A DNA stretch of 64,000 bases, taken from the IMG/VR virus record IMGVR_UViG_3300017971_000185, positions 359,683-423,682 of that record; one strand, written 5' to 3'. A program made the translations under genes and the position numbers. Shown here piece by piece: positions 21,167 through 29,982 of this stretch; the first letter of the stretch is position 1; each line of letters starts with the position of its first letter. The notes under the pieces are model-generated. The model saw only the letters and a list, made by a program, of their open reading frames with translations, did no database searches and was not told the origin of the DNA. The DNA comes from a virus.

Positions 21167-21861
21167 GGTTTCTCTACCCATTCTGCGCCAAGTTTGGTTA
21201 GCGCTTCCTTGGACTTCGCCATGCCCTCTGCGCCACCGATGGCAGCCGCCGCATAGGCCAGAACACGGATGTCTGCGTGTTTGATACCGGGAAGGTCCAG
21301 AAGTCCCTCGACAGCAGCATCGACACAGTAACCTCCGGTCGCATATCCGATCACGTCAACCTGAACATCGCTCCAATCCACGCAGTCGAGTACGTTGCCG
21401 ATCGCCTGGAGAACGGGAGCTGCGAATTGGTTGTAGAATATGCTGTAGACTTCTTTTTCAAAATACAATCCGACGTTGCCGTGGACTGCTTCTTGGGCGA
21501 GAGCGTGGGGGTTTAGAACCCGACGCCCTTGGCCCTTAATACGTTCCCCAACAAACACTACAGAGTCAGCGTGTGTCATTGGGATGAACCGTTGTTTGGC
21601 GGGACGGTCAGGAAAGACGCGGAGCCAACCCCGTGTTCCTTTGACACAATGTGCTGGAAAGGGTCCTCCGTTTTCTTGAAACTCCCAGGCATCGTAGGCG
21701 TGAGAGTCCACGGAACCGATGATGGCATCGTAGGAGCCGTCCCTGAGCAGTTTATGGATGTGAAGGGAGACTTCTGAATCCGCTTCGACGTACAAGGCCC
21801 CGGCCGGGTCCATGAAGTCGAATTGGGTGTCCACATCGATGAGGATGCGTTTCATGGTCAT
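21163..21861 (-). CDS. pncA: nicotinamidase / isochorismatase-family hydrolase
   Basis: The 232-aa product has ILIDVDTQFDFMDPAGALYV at the N-terminus with the catalytic Asp. A substrate-loop segment PAHCVKGTRGW follows, and the nucleophile lies in GYATGGYCVDAAVEGLLDLP. The length and triad fit PncA, which converts nicotinamide to nicotinate. The isochorismatase fold is used by several amidases, so the function is inferred from the operon: the next three enzymes of the nicotinate route are alongside. Confidence 0.8.
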   Translation of the reverse strand: MTMKRILIDVDTQFDFMDPAGALYVEADSEVSLHIHKLLRDGSYDAIIGSVDSHAYDAWEFQENGGPFPAHCVKGTRGWLRVFPDRPAKQRFIPMTHADSVVFVGERIKGQGRRVLNPHALAQEAVHGNVGLYFEKEVYSIFYNQFAAPVLQAIGNVLDCVDWSDVQVDVIGYATGGYCVDAAVEGLLDLPGIKHADIRVLAYAAAAIGGAEGMAKSKEALTKLGAEWVEKP

Positions 21862-22121
21862 GTCTCCTTGTGAAACTTCTTATGGAGCCTCTGGTACTCA
21901 GCCCACTCTGGGTCGCTCTTGTTTTCAACCGTGTGGGCGTGCTCTTTCCATTCAGCGGGTATCTCGCCTCGTTGTCCGTGCTTGTAAAACTTGACCTGAG
22001 CCTCCAGTATGGAGGCTCCTCCGTCGTCCCACTTGTCTTTGTATCCTGCGTCGGTGCGCCGTTCCTCGGCCTCGCGGAGAACCATTGCCATGATGGCTTC
22101 GATGAGTTTTTCACGCTCCAT
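21858..22121 (-). CDS. hypothetical protein, 87 aa
   Basis: The product begins MEREKLIEAIMAMVLREAEE and is charged and helical, with a Lys/His-rich end (RLHKKFHKET). It overlaps nadE by 11 nt and pncA by 4 nt. No known domain. Its conserved position in the operon would be worth checking. Confidence 0.6.
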   Translation of the reverse strand: MEREKLIEAIMAMVLREAEERRTDAGYKDKWDDGGASILEAQVKFYKHGQRGEIPAEWKEHAHTVENKSDPEWAEYQRLHKKFHKET

Positions 22122-23133
22122 TGCATACCTCCGGCAGTACGTCGGTCAGAACGCCAGCGTTGAGAAGCTCTCGCCGGGTTCCGAGAGTTGGGATGTTGGG
22201 GTTCATCTTGTGGCGGGTGCTTCGCTCCCACTTGCGGGCCGACGCAAGGTGCTCACGGGTAAGCCCGAAAGCCTTGGCGTTTTCCATGAGCGCGTCGAGG
22301 GCAGCGGTCTCGTTGCTTTCCCCAAGCAGGATGTGGTCCACGGCGTAGGGGCGCATCCCTGCTTCCAAACGGGTGTCGAGGAACCGGCTCATACGCTCGA
22401 TGGTTCCGACTTTCATGTATTCACTCGTGTCGGGATCTACGCGGCTGTAGCTCCATTCGACGCCGGAAAGCTGCGACAACTCATCTTCATCGTTGTGCTC
22501 GTCACCAACGCCCCAAAGGTCGGGGGTCGGGAGCGCCTTGATGATCTCGTGGGGGACGCCGAGGGCCAGAGCCAGTTGGTAGACCTCGCCCTTGCTGAGC
22601 ATCGCGATCGGGTTCGTGTCGACCTCGCCATCGCCACCCTTCTGATAGAAACGGAGCCAGCGGTCTTCGCACTCGTTGCCGGTGCCGTGTCGGATGCCGC
22701 CGCCGGTCAGTCGGCCCATGAAGCGGCCGAGCGGCGCGCGGAGGGTTGAGCGAAGCGAGCCCATGATGGTCGGCTCGGCCTCGCAGCGGGCCTCTATTTC
22801 GTCCTGGTCGTACCCCGCAGCCACGAGGGCCTGGCGGGCACTCTGGACGAGGACGCTGTATGCGAGGCCCGCATCCACTTCGCAGAGACTCACGCCAGCA
22901 ACCTTGGCCACCATGCGGGCATGCAGTCGGGACTCGTCGCTGCTGTGGATCGAGGAGTAGACTGCGGTGACATTCTCGGCACCGAGAGCCCGGACCAGCA
23001 GGAGGAGTACCACGGCCGAGTCCACGCCGCCAGAAACATCAAGCTCAGCGCGCGCAACCCCGCACTGTGCGTGGAAGATGCGGATGGCTTCTATGCGGTT
23101 GGTGAAGAGGGCTTGTGGGTCAAGTACGGGCAT
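22111..23133 (-). CDS. nadE: NAD+ synthetase (NadE-like)
   Basis: The product (about 340 aa from ATG 23133, or 348 from 23157) has the PP-loop LDVSGGVDSAVVLLLL near residue 40. The NaAD/Mg site is in GTGNECEDRWLRFYQKGGDG, followed by VDTNPIAMLSKGEVYQLA near residue 170. These are NadE hallmarks. No glutaminase domain is present, so it should use ammonia. It amidates NaAD to NAD+, the last step of the pathway. Its start overlaps the pncB stop. Confidence 0.9.
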   Translation of the reverse strand: MPVLDPQALFTNRIEAIRIFHAQCGVARAELDVSGGVDSAVVLLLLVRALGAENVTAVYSSIHSSDESRLHARMVAKVAGVSLCEVDAGLAYSVLVQSARQALVAAGYDQDEIEARCEAEPTIMGSLRSTLRAPLGRFMGRLTGGGIRHGTGNECEDRWLRFYQKGGDGEVDTNPIAMLSKGEVYQLALALGVPHEIIKALPTPDLWGVGDEHNDEDELSQLSGVEWSYSRVDPDTSEYMKVGTIERMSRFLDTRLEAGMRPYAVDHILLGESNETAALDALMENAKAFGLTREHLASARKWERSTRHKMNPNIPTLGTRRELLNAGVLTDVLPEVCNGA

Positions 23134-24586
23134 GGGATTTCTCGCGTAGCTGATCAACGAGCCTTTGGGTTTCGGGGCTCAGTGTGTAGGGACACGGCCT
23201 GCCACGGACTTGGTGCAGGAAGCTTCCTCTGGTGAGGAAATCTCCCGAGTCCATGCCGTTGAGCACGATGTAGTTTTCGGGGACAGGTTCGCCAGCCTGG
23301 GCAATGATCCCCGGAGGGCCGCCCTGGGAGAGCGTGTAGCGCCAGATGACCGGATCACCGGGAACGCTGACTTTCCCAAGACCCACGTCGTCGGCAAACT
23401 TCATTCGAGGCTCCCCAGCCGTCGCAGATAGTTTGTAGACGGCCGATACGCGATCTCGCGTGAGGGGATTGGTCATCGGCTTGGACACGATGTAGCCCCC
23501 ATAGCCATAGATCTGCCTGGCTTTGGGCACCTGCGTGAATTCCCGAAGCATCTCGCATTTGCAAGTCATTTCCAAATCGAAGCCATCCTCCAAGATGTGA
23601 ATGGGGCTGAGCCCAGCCTGCGAGAAGGCTCCGTGAGCGTACATGTACTGTGCATACTTGTCGCCAGAGTCGTAACGAATGCTGGCGGTGTGCTCCTGTT
23701 CGCGCATGACTTGGATCGCGGCAGGAATCCCAGAACGGACGGTATCGAAAGTGTCGAGTAGGTAGCTCGGAACGCCAAGGCGCATGTCTCTCATGGCCCG
23801 GAAGGCATCGAGATCGTTGCCCCACCGTTGGGTATGCTCATGGCCCATTGTGCCGACAGGCGTCATGTCTAGAAGCTGAGCCAGGGCAACGTTGCTGGTT
23901 TTGGTGACCTTGTTCTCTCGACAGGCATCGAGTGCTATGCAATGATGCTCCAAGCATGTAGCTGCCCGCATCCCTACCTCGAAAAGTCGGTTGGGGTCTT
24001 CCACTGCTTGAACGAGTTGCCGGACTCGTTGACAGACACGATCGGAGTAGGCTTCTTTCTCGACGCGAATCTCAGGACACTTGGTCACGTTGAATGTGAT
24101 TCCGCAAGCGTCGTAGACTTCACGGATGATCTCGGCGTGTCGCTCGCAGACCGCAACGAGATACTCCATGGGCATCTCTTTTTGCTTCTCTGCGATCGTA
24201 GTCGCAAGCTGGATGGGGAACGACAGCCACAGAAGCATGGGCTCCAGCCAGGACACGAGAAAGCTAGGACCGGTGACCGTCAGGATCGGCTCTCGCTCGT
24301 AGACCCAAGCTCCTTTCGGCACTGCTCGTATGGTGCAGCGATATCGCAAGGCTTCTGCCATCGCAGGCGTGAGTCCGTATCCGTGCTCTTGGAGGAACTT
24401 TTCGTGGACAGCACCGGCCGGCTTTGCCAACCATTCCTGAAGGAGTGCGTTGACCTTCGCCTCCAGATCGAAAGGAATGTACTGCCAGCCGCCTTTGCGG
24501 AAACTCAGATAGAACGTCTCCTCCCGAAGCGGGAAGCCAGCCTGAGCCATCGAAAACTTGTAGGCATCGGTCGCGAGAATGGTCAT
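23120..24586 (-). CDS. pncB: nicotinate phosphoribosyltransferase
   Basis: From ATG 24586 the 488-aa product starts MTILATDAYKFSMAQAGFPL, the NAPRTase N-terminal motif. It also has PVGTMGHEHTQRWGNDLDAF, SYLLDTFDTVRSGIP and SIRYDSGDKYAQYM, which form the PRPP and nicotinate site. GYGGYIVSKP precedes a C-terminal domain. It makes nicotinate mononucleotide from nicotinate and PRPP. As the first gene of the minus-strand operon it probably follows the promoter region at 24600-24720. Confidence 0.9.
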   Translation of the reverse strand: MTILATDAYKFSMAQAGFPLREETFYLSFRKGGWQYIPFDLEAKVNALLQEWLAKPAGAVHEKFLQEHGYGLTPAMAEALRYRCTIRAVPKGAWVYEREPILTVTGPSFLVSWLEPMLLWLSFPIQLATTIAEKQKEMPMEYLVAVCERHAEIIREVYDACGITFNVTKCPEIRVEKEAYSDRVCQRVRQLVQAVEDPNRLFEVGMRAATCLEHHCIALDACRENKVTKTSNVALAQLLDMTPVGTMGHEHTQRWGNDLDAFRAMRDMRLGVPSYLLDTFDTVRSGIPAAIQVMREQEHTASIRYDSGDKYAQYMYAHGAFSQAGLSPIHILEDGFDLEMTCKCEMLREFTQVPKARQIYGYGGYIVSKPMTNPLTRDRVSAVYKLSATAGEPRMKFADDVGLGKVSVPGDPVIWRYTLSQGGPPGIIAQAGEPVPENYIVLNGMDSGDFLTRGSFLHQVRGRPCPYTLSPETQRLVDQLREKSHART

Positions 24587-24599
24587 GGATGTGTCCTTA

Positions 24600-24720
24600 T
24601 GGTAGTCATACCCTATTTTGGGTGCCAGCACCATGCCTGTGGTAGAGGTACCACGTGAGAAGCCTCACGCGAGTCGGTTGGGTTGAGCGTGAATTACTCC
24701 CTACTACCCCATCTAGGAGG
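24600..24720 (-). promoter_or_regulatory. upstream region of the NAD operon with two inverted repeats
   Basis: Before pncB there is ACCC-TATTTT-GGGT (about 24610-24623) and a hairpin CGTGAG-AAGC-CTCACG (24654-24669). Either could be an operator for the NrtR-like protein encoded downstream or a terminator between units. I cannot identify clear -35/-10 boxes. Confidence 0.35.
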
Positions 24721-24785
24721 CGATGAGCCGTAAAATCCCACGGGCGGCTCAGACGGCTCCCAGAGCCCGCTGGCCTGGGCCTACG

Positions 24786-24980
24786 TCAGAGCCGTTCGCG
24801 GTACCGGACGAGCACCAGGCGAGCCTGGTGGAACGCAGAGCAGAAGTTTGGGTCGTCTCTGCCGTGGGGCTCGCTGGCTATGAGGAGATCCCGCAGGGCC
24901 TCAAGGAGCATTCGGAAGTCCTCGGGCTCGACCGCGTAGATCGTTGGCTGGGTCCTAGAAAAACTGGAGTGGCTTGACAT
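24786..24980 (-). CDS. small helical protein, 64 aa
   Basis: The minus-strand frame reads MSSHSSFSRTQPTIYAVEPE and then an amphipathic helical stretch (LLEALRDLLIASE, AFHQARLVLVRYRERL). It overlaps the upstream gene by 26 nt in the same direction. An 84-codon plus-strand frame (24723-24977) covers the same DNA but has an ill-spaced ribosome site. The minus-strand frame is preferred. Confidence 0.5.
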   Translation of the reverse strand: MSSHSSFSRTQPTIYAVEPEDFRMLLEALRDLLIASEPHGRDDPNFCSAFHQARLVLVRYRERL

Positions 24981-25281
24981 AGTTTTTCAACTCAGAGGGC
25001 ACGTCCTCATCGTCTGCCTTGGCCGGTTTGGGCTCGGGCTTGGGTTGGTTGACGGTGGGTCGTTTAGGCTTAGGCACAGGCTCGGAGTCGTGTCCAATTT
25101 TCTGCGAAACTGGCGGCGTGTATGCCGCCAGTTCTTCGGGAGTCGGCTCACCCAGCTTGTTCCTAACCAATGATTCCAGGTAGGCGCTAGTTGTCATGCC
25201 GTGGTCCTTGGCATACAACTCGATGCGCGCTTTTGACCAGTAGCGGAATGAAATGCTGCGGCGAGTCTGTTTGCTAGACAC
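24955..25281 (-). CDS. ribbon-helix-helix-like DNA-binding protein
   Basis: The 108-aa product begins MSSKQTRRSISFRYWSKARI. A helix pair follows (ELYAKDHGMTTSAYLESLVRNKL). The beta strand plus two helices matches the Arc/CopG ribbon-helix-helix fold. A Pro/Lys-rich linker leads to a short C-terminal tail. It may be a local repressor. It lies downstream of the zinc-rich gene on the minus strand. Confidence 0.6.
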   Translation of the reverse strand: MSSKQTRRSISFRYWSKARIELYAKDHGMTTSAYLESLVRNKLGEPTPEELAAYTPPVSQKIGHDSEPVPKPKRPTVNQPKPEPKPAKADDEDVPSELKNYVKPLQFF

Positions 25282-25321
25282 GATTTTAATTCTACCCCTC
25301 TACAGTTGTCATGTGCATAGC

Positions 25322-26083
25322 CTAGTCAGGCCAGCACTTGAGATGGAAAGCCCCCAAAGACTCCACGAACATGCATTGAGGCTCCTCTATTTTCTGGGCA
25401 CACATCTGGCAGTGGAACGTGCGCGTTTTTGGCTTGAGGAGCACGCCTTCGCTGATTTGATCTGGTGTGAGCGTGACCAGGCGCATCGGTTCGGTTTTCG
25501 GCTCCTCAGATTCGTCAGGCTCGGGCTCGTCCGTATCAGACGGCTTTGCGTCTTGGATTGCAAGGGCGGCTTGCTTGTATGCGTCGTACATGGCCTCGCG
25601 GCAGAAGGAGGCGATGGGACACGACTGACAAGTAGAGTCCTTTGGATCATAGAGTAGTCCGTAGCAGAGAGAGCAAGGAGATTGGCAAACTGCAAGCCCG
25701 CGGAGGTACGGATCGTCGTAAGGATTGGTCAACGACGCGATCTGCTGTTCGGGCTTGGGCTCAGCCTCGGGGATGGGATCAGACATGAGCTTTGCAGCTT
25801 CCTCTACCCCACGTCGCGTCAGAGCCCACAGGTTCTTGCCCGGACTGCTGGTGAGAGGATCAGCTAGTGTGCGAATACCCCGGAACGCGAGCCCGATCAG
25901 CCGATGTGTTTCCCGCTTTCCGTGCTTCTTCCCCAACGCGTCTTCATTCATCTGAAGCTGCTCTAGCACAGCCTTGATCACAGTCTCTCTCGCTATCGGT
26001 ACATCAGCCTTGAAACCGGACAACTGCCCAAGAGCAGTCAGAAGATGCGGGCGGAAGTACGTTGCTGTGGGCTTGTCTTTCAT
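25322..26083 (-). CDS. winged-helix and cysteine-rich protein
   Basis: The 253-aa product has an N-terminal region of about 100 residues (HLLTALGQLSGFKADVPIAR, LWALTRRGVEEAAKL) resembling a winged helix of the Mrr-N type. A cysteine cluster CSLCYGL...CQSCPIASFC follows near residue 135, then an acidic linker, then CQMCAQKI...C...HLKC. It may be a DNA-binding regulator. It overlaps the CobS-like gene stop by 1 nt. Confidence 0.5.
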   Translation of the reverse strand: MKDKPTATYFRPHLLTALGQLSGFKADVPIARETVIKAVLEQLQMNEDALGKKHGKRETHRLIGLAFRGIRTLADPLTSSPGKNLWALTRRGVEEAAKLMSDPIPEAEPKPEQQIASLTNPYDDPYLRGLAVCQSPCSLCYGLLYDPKDSTCQSCPIASFCREAMYDAYKQAALAIQDAKPSDTDEPEPDESEEPKTEPMRLVTLTPDQISEGVLLKPKTRTFHCQMCAQKIEEPQCMFVESLGAFHLKCWPD

Positions 26084-27318
26084 CAGATTGACAGGCTCTC
26101 GTCACTGACTCCCTGCACGTCACCCGAATCGAGCAAGCCACCCGTGATATGACCATGAATCAGACGCTTTGCACGAAGGCGAGTCTCTTCATCTGGGTAT
26201 CCATCAAACACGCAGCGGCTTGCTTGTCGCATCAGGTCTTCAGGAGGCTTGCGGCGGGGGTGAAGGCTGAGGATGTCCTCGGCGGCTTGTACCCAATTAC
26301 ATAGTTCGCGGTGAGAAAACTCTGCGAAGAGATCACCAGACTCGATGTGTTCGCGTAGCGTGTGGGTTGCCATGCCAAGCCCCGTGGTCATTCGGCCCGT
26401 GTGTGCTTCGCGATGACCCGTAAGCTCGTCACCCATTTTCTCCGCAAAGAGAGGAAACTTGGCACGAAGGATCGGTTCCTCATCTCGCCAATCCATCATG
26501 TGAAAGCGCAGCTTCCGCTGGAACCGAGAAAGGATCGAGAAGTCGATGATGGTGCTGGATGTGTAACGTCCGGTCTCGTCACCCTGGCCCGCAGTGTTGG
26601 CGGTCGCCACGAAGTGCGTGCCTGGTAGAACAGGCCACGAACCACCGTCGGGTCGTGGCACCCGTCCCTGGATCGTGTCCAAGAGCAAGCGAACGATCTC
26701 GATCTGGCTTTTGGTGGCGCGGTCCAGGTCGGTGATGAGAATGAGAGCGGGAATCTGCCGACCGGTAGTGGTCTTGTAGCCATCGCGTGCGAGTCTGAGG
26801 AGCCGTCCCTCTTCCCAGTAGGTTCCCCCACGGTTGATCGACTTACTCCACAACCACGGCTGTAGGTCTGTGTTGGGGATCACTTGAAACTCTTCGCCGG
26901 GCACGCGGTGCAACGCCGACCATGCCGAGACGAATCCATCTTTACCGCAACCGGACGCTCCGTGGATGTAGAGGGAGCGCGCGTTCTTGAGTGCTATGCT
27001 GGCGGCACTCACGTCCTCGGCCAAGGCACCATAAGAAGGGATGCGGTAGTGATCGGGAAGCGGCAGGCAGACTTCGGGAGGCACATCGTGATTGACTTTG
27101 TGAACGACGCCAGCGAAATCGGCGGTCAGGTGGGTCGGTGCCGGGGGATGCGCACGTTTGCCGTTTGCTGTTTTCTGTAGCTCGGCAACGATCTCTGGAG
27201 CCACAACCTCGGCAGCGGGGTATTTCCCCAAATACTGCTCTACGTTGAGCTTATGGGCCTCAGAGAGATGATCCCCGAGCCACGGGCTTTCGTGTCCGCA
27301 GATCTGGCAAATGGGCAT
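26083..27318 (-). CDS. CobS-like AAA+ ATPase
   Basis: The 411-aa product starts with a zinc knuckle, CQICGHES...HLSEAHKLNVEQYL. An AAA+ core follows: Walker A IHGASGCGKDGF near residue 118, Walker B-like ALILITDLDRA near residue 190, and sensor region THFVATANTAG. A C-terminal helical domain completes it. This is the MoxR/CobS type that works with a VWA partner. The divergent gene next door encodes such a partner. The pair is common in large phages but its substrate there is not known; cobalt chelation is unlikely to be its job. Confidence 0.85.
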   Translation of the reverse strand: MPICQICGHESPWLGDHLSEAHKLNVEQYLGKYPAAEVVAPEIVAELQKTANGKRAHPPAPTHLTADFAGVVHKVNHDVPPEVCLPLPDHYRIPSYGALAEDVSAASIALKNARSLYIHGASGCGKDGFVSAWSALHRVPGEEFQVIPNTDLQPWLWSKSINRGGTYWEEGRLLRLARDGYKTTTGRQIPALILITDLDRATKSQIEIVRLLLDTIQGRVPRPDGGSWPVLPGTHFVATANTAGQGDETGRYTSSTIIDFSILSRFQRKLRFHMMDWRDEEPILRAKFPLFAEKMGDELTGHREAHTGRMTTGLGMATHTLREHIESGDLFAEFSHRELCNWVQAAEDILSLHPRRKPPEDLMRQASRCVFDGYPDEETRLRAKRLIHGHITGGLLDSGDVQGVSDESLSI

Positions 27319-27333
27319 GTCCTGGCCTATGTC

Positions 27334-27362
27334 TCTCTACGCCAGATGAGCCCAAGAGTTTA
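27334..27362 (-). promoter_or_regulatory. TAAACT-17-TAGAGA promoter, minus strand
   Basis: On the minus strand TAAACT (27362-27357), 17 bp, TAGAGA (27339-27334), 15 bp before the cobS-like start. It is the mirror of the plus-strand promoter for the VWA gene, so the 97-bp intergenic region is a bidirectional promoter. Confidence 0.6.
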
Positions 27363-27379
27363 CAAATGGCTGAGATTTC

Positions 27380-27408
27380 TAAACTTCCTCGCAAAACCCG
27401 CGTAGAGA
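27380..27408 (+). promoter_or_regulatory. TAAACT-17-TAGAGA promoter, plus strand
   Basis: TAAACT (27380-27385), 17 bp, TAGAGA (27403-27408), 7 bp before the ATG at 27416. It shares TAAACTTC and CCGCG with the sites at 11482 and 29980. Confidence 0.6.
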
Positions 27409-27415
27409 GTTTGCG

Positions 27416-29473
27416 ATGACTGACCGCTCTGCGATCGGAATTCCTCCGACGTTCCCAGGAGCACCATGGCTCGCTACACACCAAGCGACGGTGGATGGCG
27501 TCTTGGCTGGAACAGGTGTGTCGCGTCGAGTCATCAGCCGGGGAGCCCGTTTCGAGAATGAGGATCACTGGACGGCCCTTCGCTTTTCCAACCTGATGAT
27601 CGAGTGGGCTCGAAAGCATCCTCGCGCAGCGCCTTCCTTTGAAGTGATTACGGGGTGGGTCAACAAGGCCAACAAACCGCCGAAGGACTACCAGCCGCGC
27701 ATCATTATCGCCCGCACGCCGAAGAAACTCAATCATCGAGTTGCCCTGGCGCTCGTTGGCGGAGGAAATCACGAGGCATGGCACACGTTGTTCGGCCGTC
27801 GTAAGCCTCTACATGAGAACGAAATGGGGAGGCTTGTGAATCCTCGCTGGGCGAAGTTGAAGGATTGGTCATGCCGAGTCCGGCTTCTGAGGCTGTTGTT
27901 CCGTATCATCGAGGACATCCGCATCGAGCGTCGCGGTATCGAGCGGCAGCCCGCGACGCGACAATCGATGATCGACCTACAGGATTACATTCTCGCGCAG
28001 GAGGAGCAAGACCGGCTGCGTGCTCAGGCTCAGGGTTTGTCCGAAGAGGACTGCTTCAATCCCTTCAGCGTTCTGACCGGGACGTTTCGGGACCTGGGGT
28101 TTGGGTACAACACCAGGGCTTCTCGCGAGATCCTGACGCGGCGCAAGCTGCATCAACCAGAGATCGTGAGTCTCGTTGGAGCCGTGCTGCAAGAGCACCT
28201 GCAAGAGTGTATCGAGCTTGCTGGCGATGACGATCTGGGTTTCATTCGCAAGGGGATGGATGTGGTTATCGCTTTGGAGGAGCATCTGGAGATTCAGGAG
28301 GAGAGCGAAGGAGGAGACGAGACTACCGAGGATTCCTCTGCCGTGCCGGATGAGGGCGAAGGCGAGGGCGAGGGCGAAGGCGCGGGAACGGCATCTCTCC
28401 AAGAGGCTCTGGACTCAGCGAAGAACGATGCGCCGAAGCTGCGTGAAGTAGGAGATGCTTTGGGCGAAGCTTTCGCGCAGGCCAACCTCAAGGAAGAGGA
28501 TCTTCAAGGGGACGAGTTGCCGTGGCGTCCCTTTGACACGAGCTTGGACGTGGCCGAGTTTCCTGCGGGAGCCGATCTCAGTAAGGAACAGGACCAAGCG
28601 AACGAATTGCTGGCGAAGGTCAAGCGGCCCATCGCTGACTTGCGTGCCAAGTTTCGAGTGCTCATGCGCGCTCTGGAGATGCGAGAAGATGAGCACGGTT
28701 TGCGGAAGGGTCCAAGGCTTTCCGAGCGAATGCTAGTTGATACCTACGTGGAGATCATGGACGACGTGCCGCCCACGCGAGCATACTCGGACATTGCTGA
28801 AGAGATCGACACGAGCGTGGCTCTGGTGCTCAGCAGGGATCAGTCCTCATCGACGGTCTCGATCAAAGACCAGCTAGACCAGTGCATGTTCGCCATGGCT
28901 GAGCCAGTCGAGAACATCGGTGGTCAGGTCATGGCGTTTGGTTGGCGCACGGGGCAACCGGGCTCGGAGCCCGCAGATCCTCACAAGGGAATCTATCACC
29001 GTTACCACGGCATGCAGTACGACGTGTTCAAGACATTCGGGGAGCGTCTGGCGAACGTCAAGGCGAGATTCACTCGCACAGTTTCCAAAGGCGGGACGCC
29101 GATGGCGGACGGAATCGAGTACGGGCTGATGGCGCTCAGCGATCGGCCCGAGGCTCACCGTCTGCTGTTCGTGATCACGGACGGCAAGCCGCCTTCTCAG
29201 TTGTTGCCCATCATTCGCAACCAGGTTCGACGTGCAAAGAAGGCTGGTGTGCATGTGGTGGGTGTGGGGTGTGGGGAAGCAGGGATGAAGAAGCGCACGT
29301 TGGCAGAGCCCAATCCACTGCCATACGTTGCCGATGTTTTCGAGGATTGGGTGTACGAAGAGGACGTGGCTGACTTGCCGCAACCTCTCGTGCGCAAACT
29401 GTCGCAGATCTTGCACAAGACCGCGCATAAGCGAGGGCATAGAGTCCCTCAGGAGTCGATAGATGAAGCATGA
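27416..29473 (+). CDS. CobT-like VWA-domain protein
   Basis: The 685-aa product has an N-terminal helical region with LVGGGNHEAWHTLFGRR, then an acidic Glu/Gly linker (about residues 295-330). A C-terminal von Willebrand A domain follows, with a MIDAS-like DQSSS near residue 478 and TPMADGIEYGLMAL near residue 563. This is the CobT layout. It is divergent from the CobS-like ATPase and shares its promoter region, which suggests the two proteins act together as an ATPase-VWA machine. The stop overlaps the next gene by 11 nt. Confidence 0.85.
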   Translation: MTDRSAIGIPPTFPGAPWLATHQATVDGVLAGTGVSRRVISRGARFENEDHWTALRFSNLMIEWARKHPRAAPSFEVITGWVNKANKPPKDYQPRIIIARTPKKLNHRVALALVGGGNHEAWHTLFGRRKPLHENEMGRLVNPRWAKLKDWSCRVRLLRLLFRIIEDIRIERRGIERQPATRQSMIDLQDYILAQEEQDRLRAQAQGLSEEDCFNPFSVLTGTFRDLGFGYNTRASREILTRRKLHQPEIVSLVGAVLQEHLQECIELAGDDDLGFIRKGMDVVIALEEHLEIQEESEGGDETTEDSSAVPDEGEGEGEGEGAGTASLQEALDSAKNDAPKLREVGDALGEAFAQANLKEEDLQGDELPWRPFDTSLDVAEFPAGADLSKEQDQANELLAKVKRPIADLRAKFRVLMRALEMREDEHGLRKGPRLSERMLVDTYVEIMDDVPPTRAYSDIAEEIDTSVALVLSRDQSSSTVSIKDQLDQCMFAMAEPVENIGGQVMAFGWRTGQPGSEPADPHKGIYHRYHGMQYDVFKTFGERLANVKARFTRTVSKGGTPMADGIEYGLMALSDRPEAHRLLFVITDGKPPSQLLPIIRNQVRRAKKAGVHVVGVGCGEAGMKKRTLAEPNPLPYVADVFEDWVYEEDVADLPQPLVRKLSQILHKTAHKRGHRVPQESIDEA

Positions 29474-29729
29474 CTGTGGAGGAACATGGGAACCATTGCC
29501 GAGATGGAATGGTCGTTACCGTTGCAACCGGTGTGGGGTATTCGGGTATCGTGGTGTGGCTCGCAGAGGCATGGCGTCTGAGAAGTGCGGAGACATCATC
29601 CCCTACAAGTGCAGCAAGCGAGTAGGCAAGACCAAGTGTTCGCGTCCGGCCGTGGGTAAGAACAAGAAGAAAGCATGGGTTTGTAGCGAGCACCATGAAG
29701 TTGAAGAAGAGAAAGCCGCCGCCGGATGA
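29463..29729 (+). CDS. small zinc-binding protein, 88 aa
   Basis: The product begins MKHDCGGTWEPLPRWNGRYR and has CNRCGVFG near residue 21 and later CSKR, CSR and CSEHH groups. It probably binds one or two zinc ions. It overlaps the VWA gene and the next gene. Confidence 0.6.
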   Translation: MKHDCGGTWEPLPRWNGRYRCNRCGVFGYRGVARRGMASEKCGDIIPYKCSKRVGKTKCSRPAVGKNKKKAWVCSEHHEVEEEKAAAG

Positions 29730-29982
29730 TCCGGGCAACCGGGCTGGCCGCAAGCTACACGCACGAGCAAAGGCGTGGATCGAGGCTTGCGGCGGCGTTC
29801 GCATCGAGGTAGCAAACGTAAACAGCCGGTCGGAGGCGCGCTCTGTGGGCGTCTACAAGCCTCCAGACGACGCGCAGCAGAAGGTCGGGGAGATCCTTGC
29901 TCGCAAGGAAAACGAGCCCAAGGCCAAGGCTAAGCCCAAAGAAAAGGTGAGTTTCTTCAAATTTGCCAGGAGTCAGAGGTAA
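29695..29982 (+). CDS. small basic protein, 95 aa
   Basis: The product is Lys- and Pro-rich at both ends (MKLKKRKPPPDDPGNRAGRK; KAKAKPKEKVSFFKFARSQR). Its middle is mixed. It overlaps the zinc protein by 35 nt. Its stop lies just before the TAAACT promoter. Function unknown. Confidence 0.5.
   Translation: MKLKKRKPPPDDPGNRAGRKLHARAKAWIEACGGVRIEVANVNSRSEARSVGVYKPPDDAQQKVGEILARKENEPKAKAKPKEKVSFFKFARSQR

Noticed and set aside
24723-24977. An 84-codon plus-strand frame after AGGAGG
   Set aside because: The ribosome site is only 2 nt from the ATG and the product looks like an antisense translation. The minus-strand frame continues the local operon.
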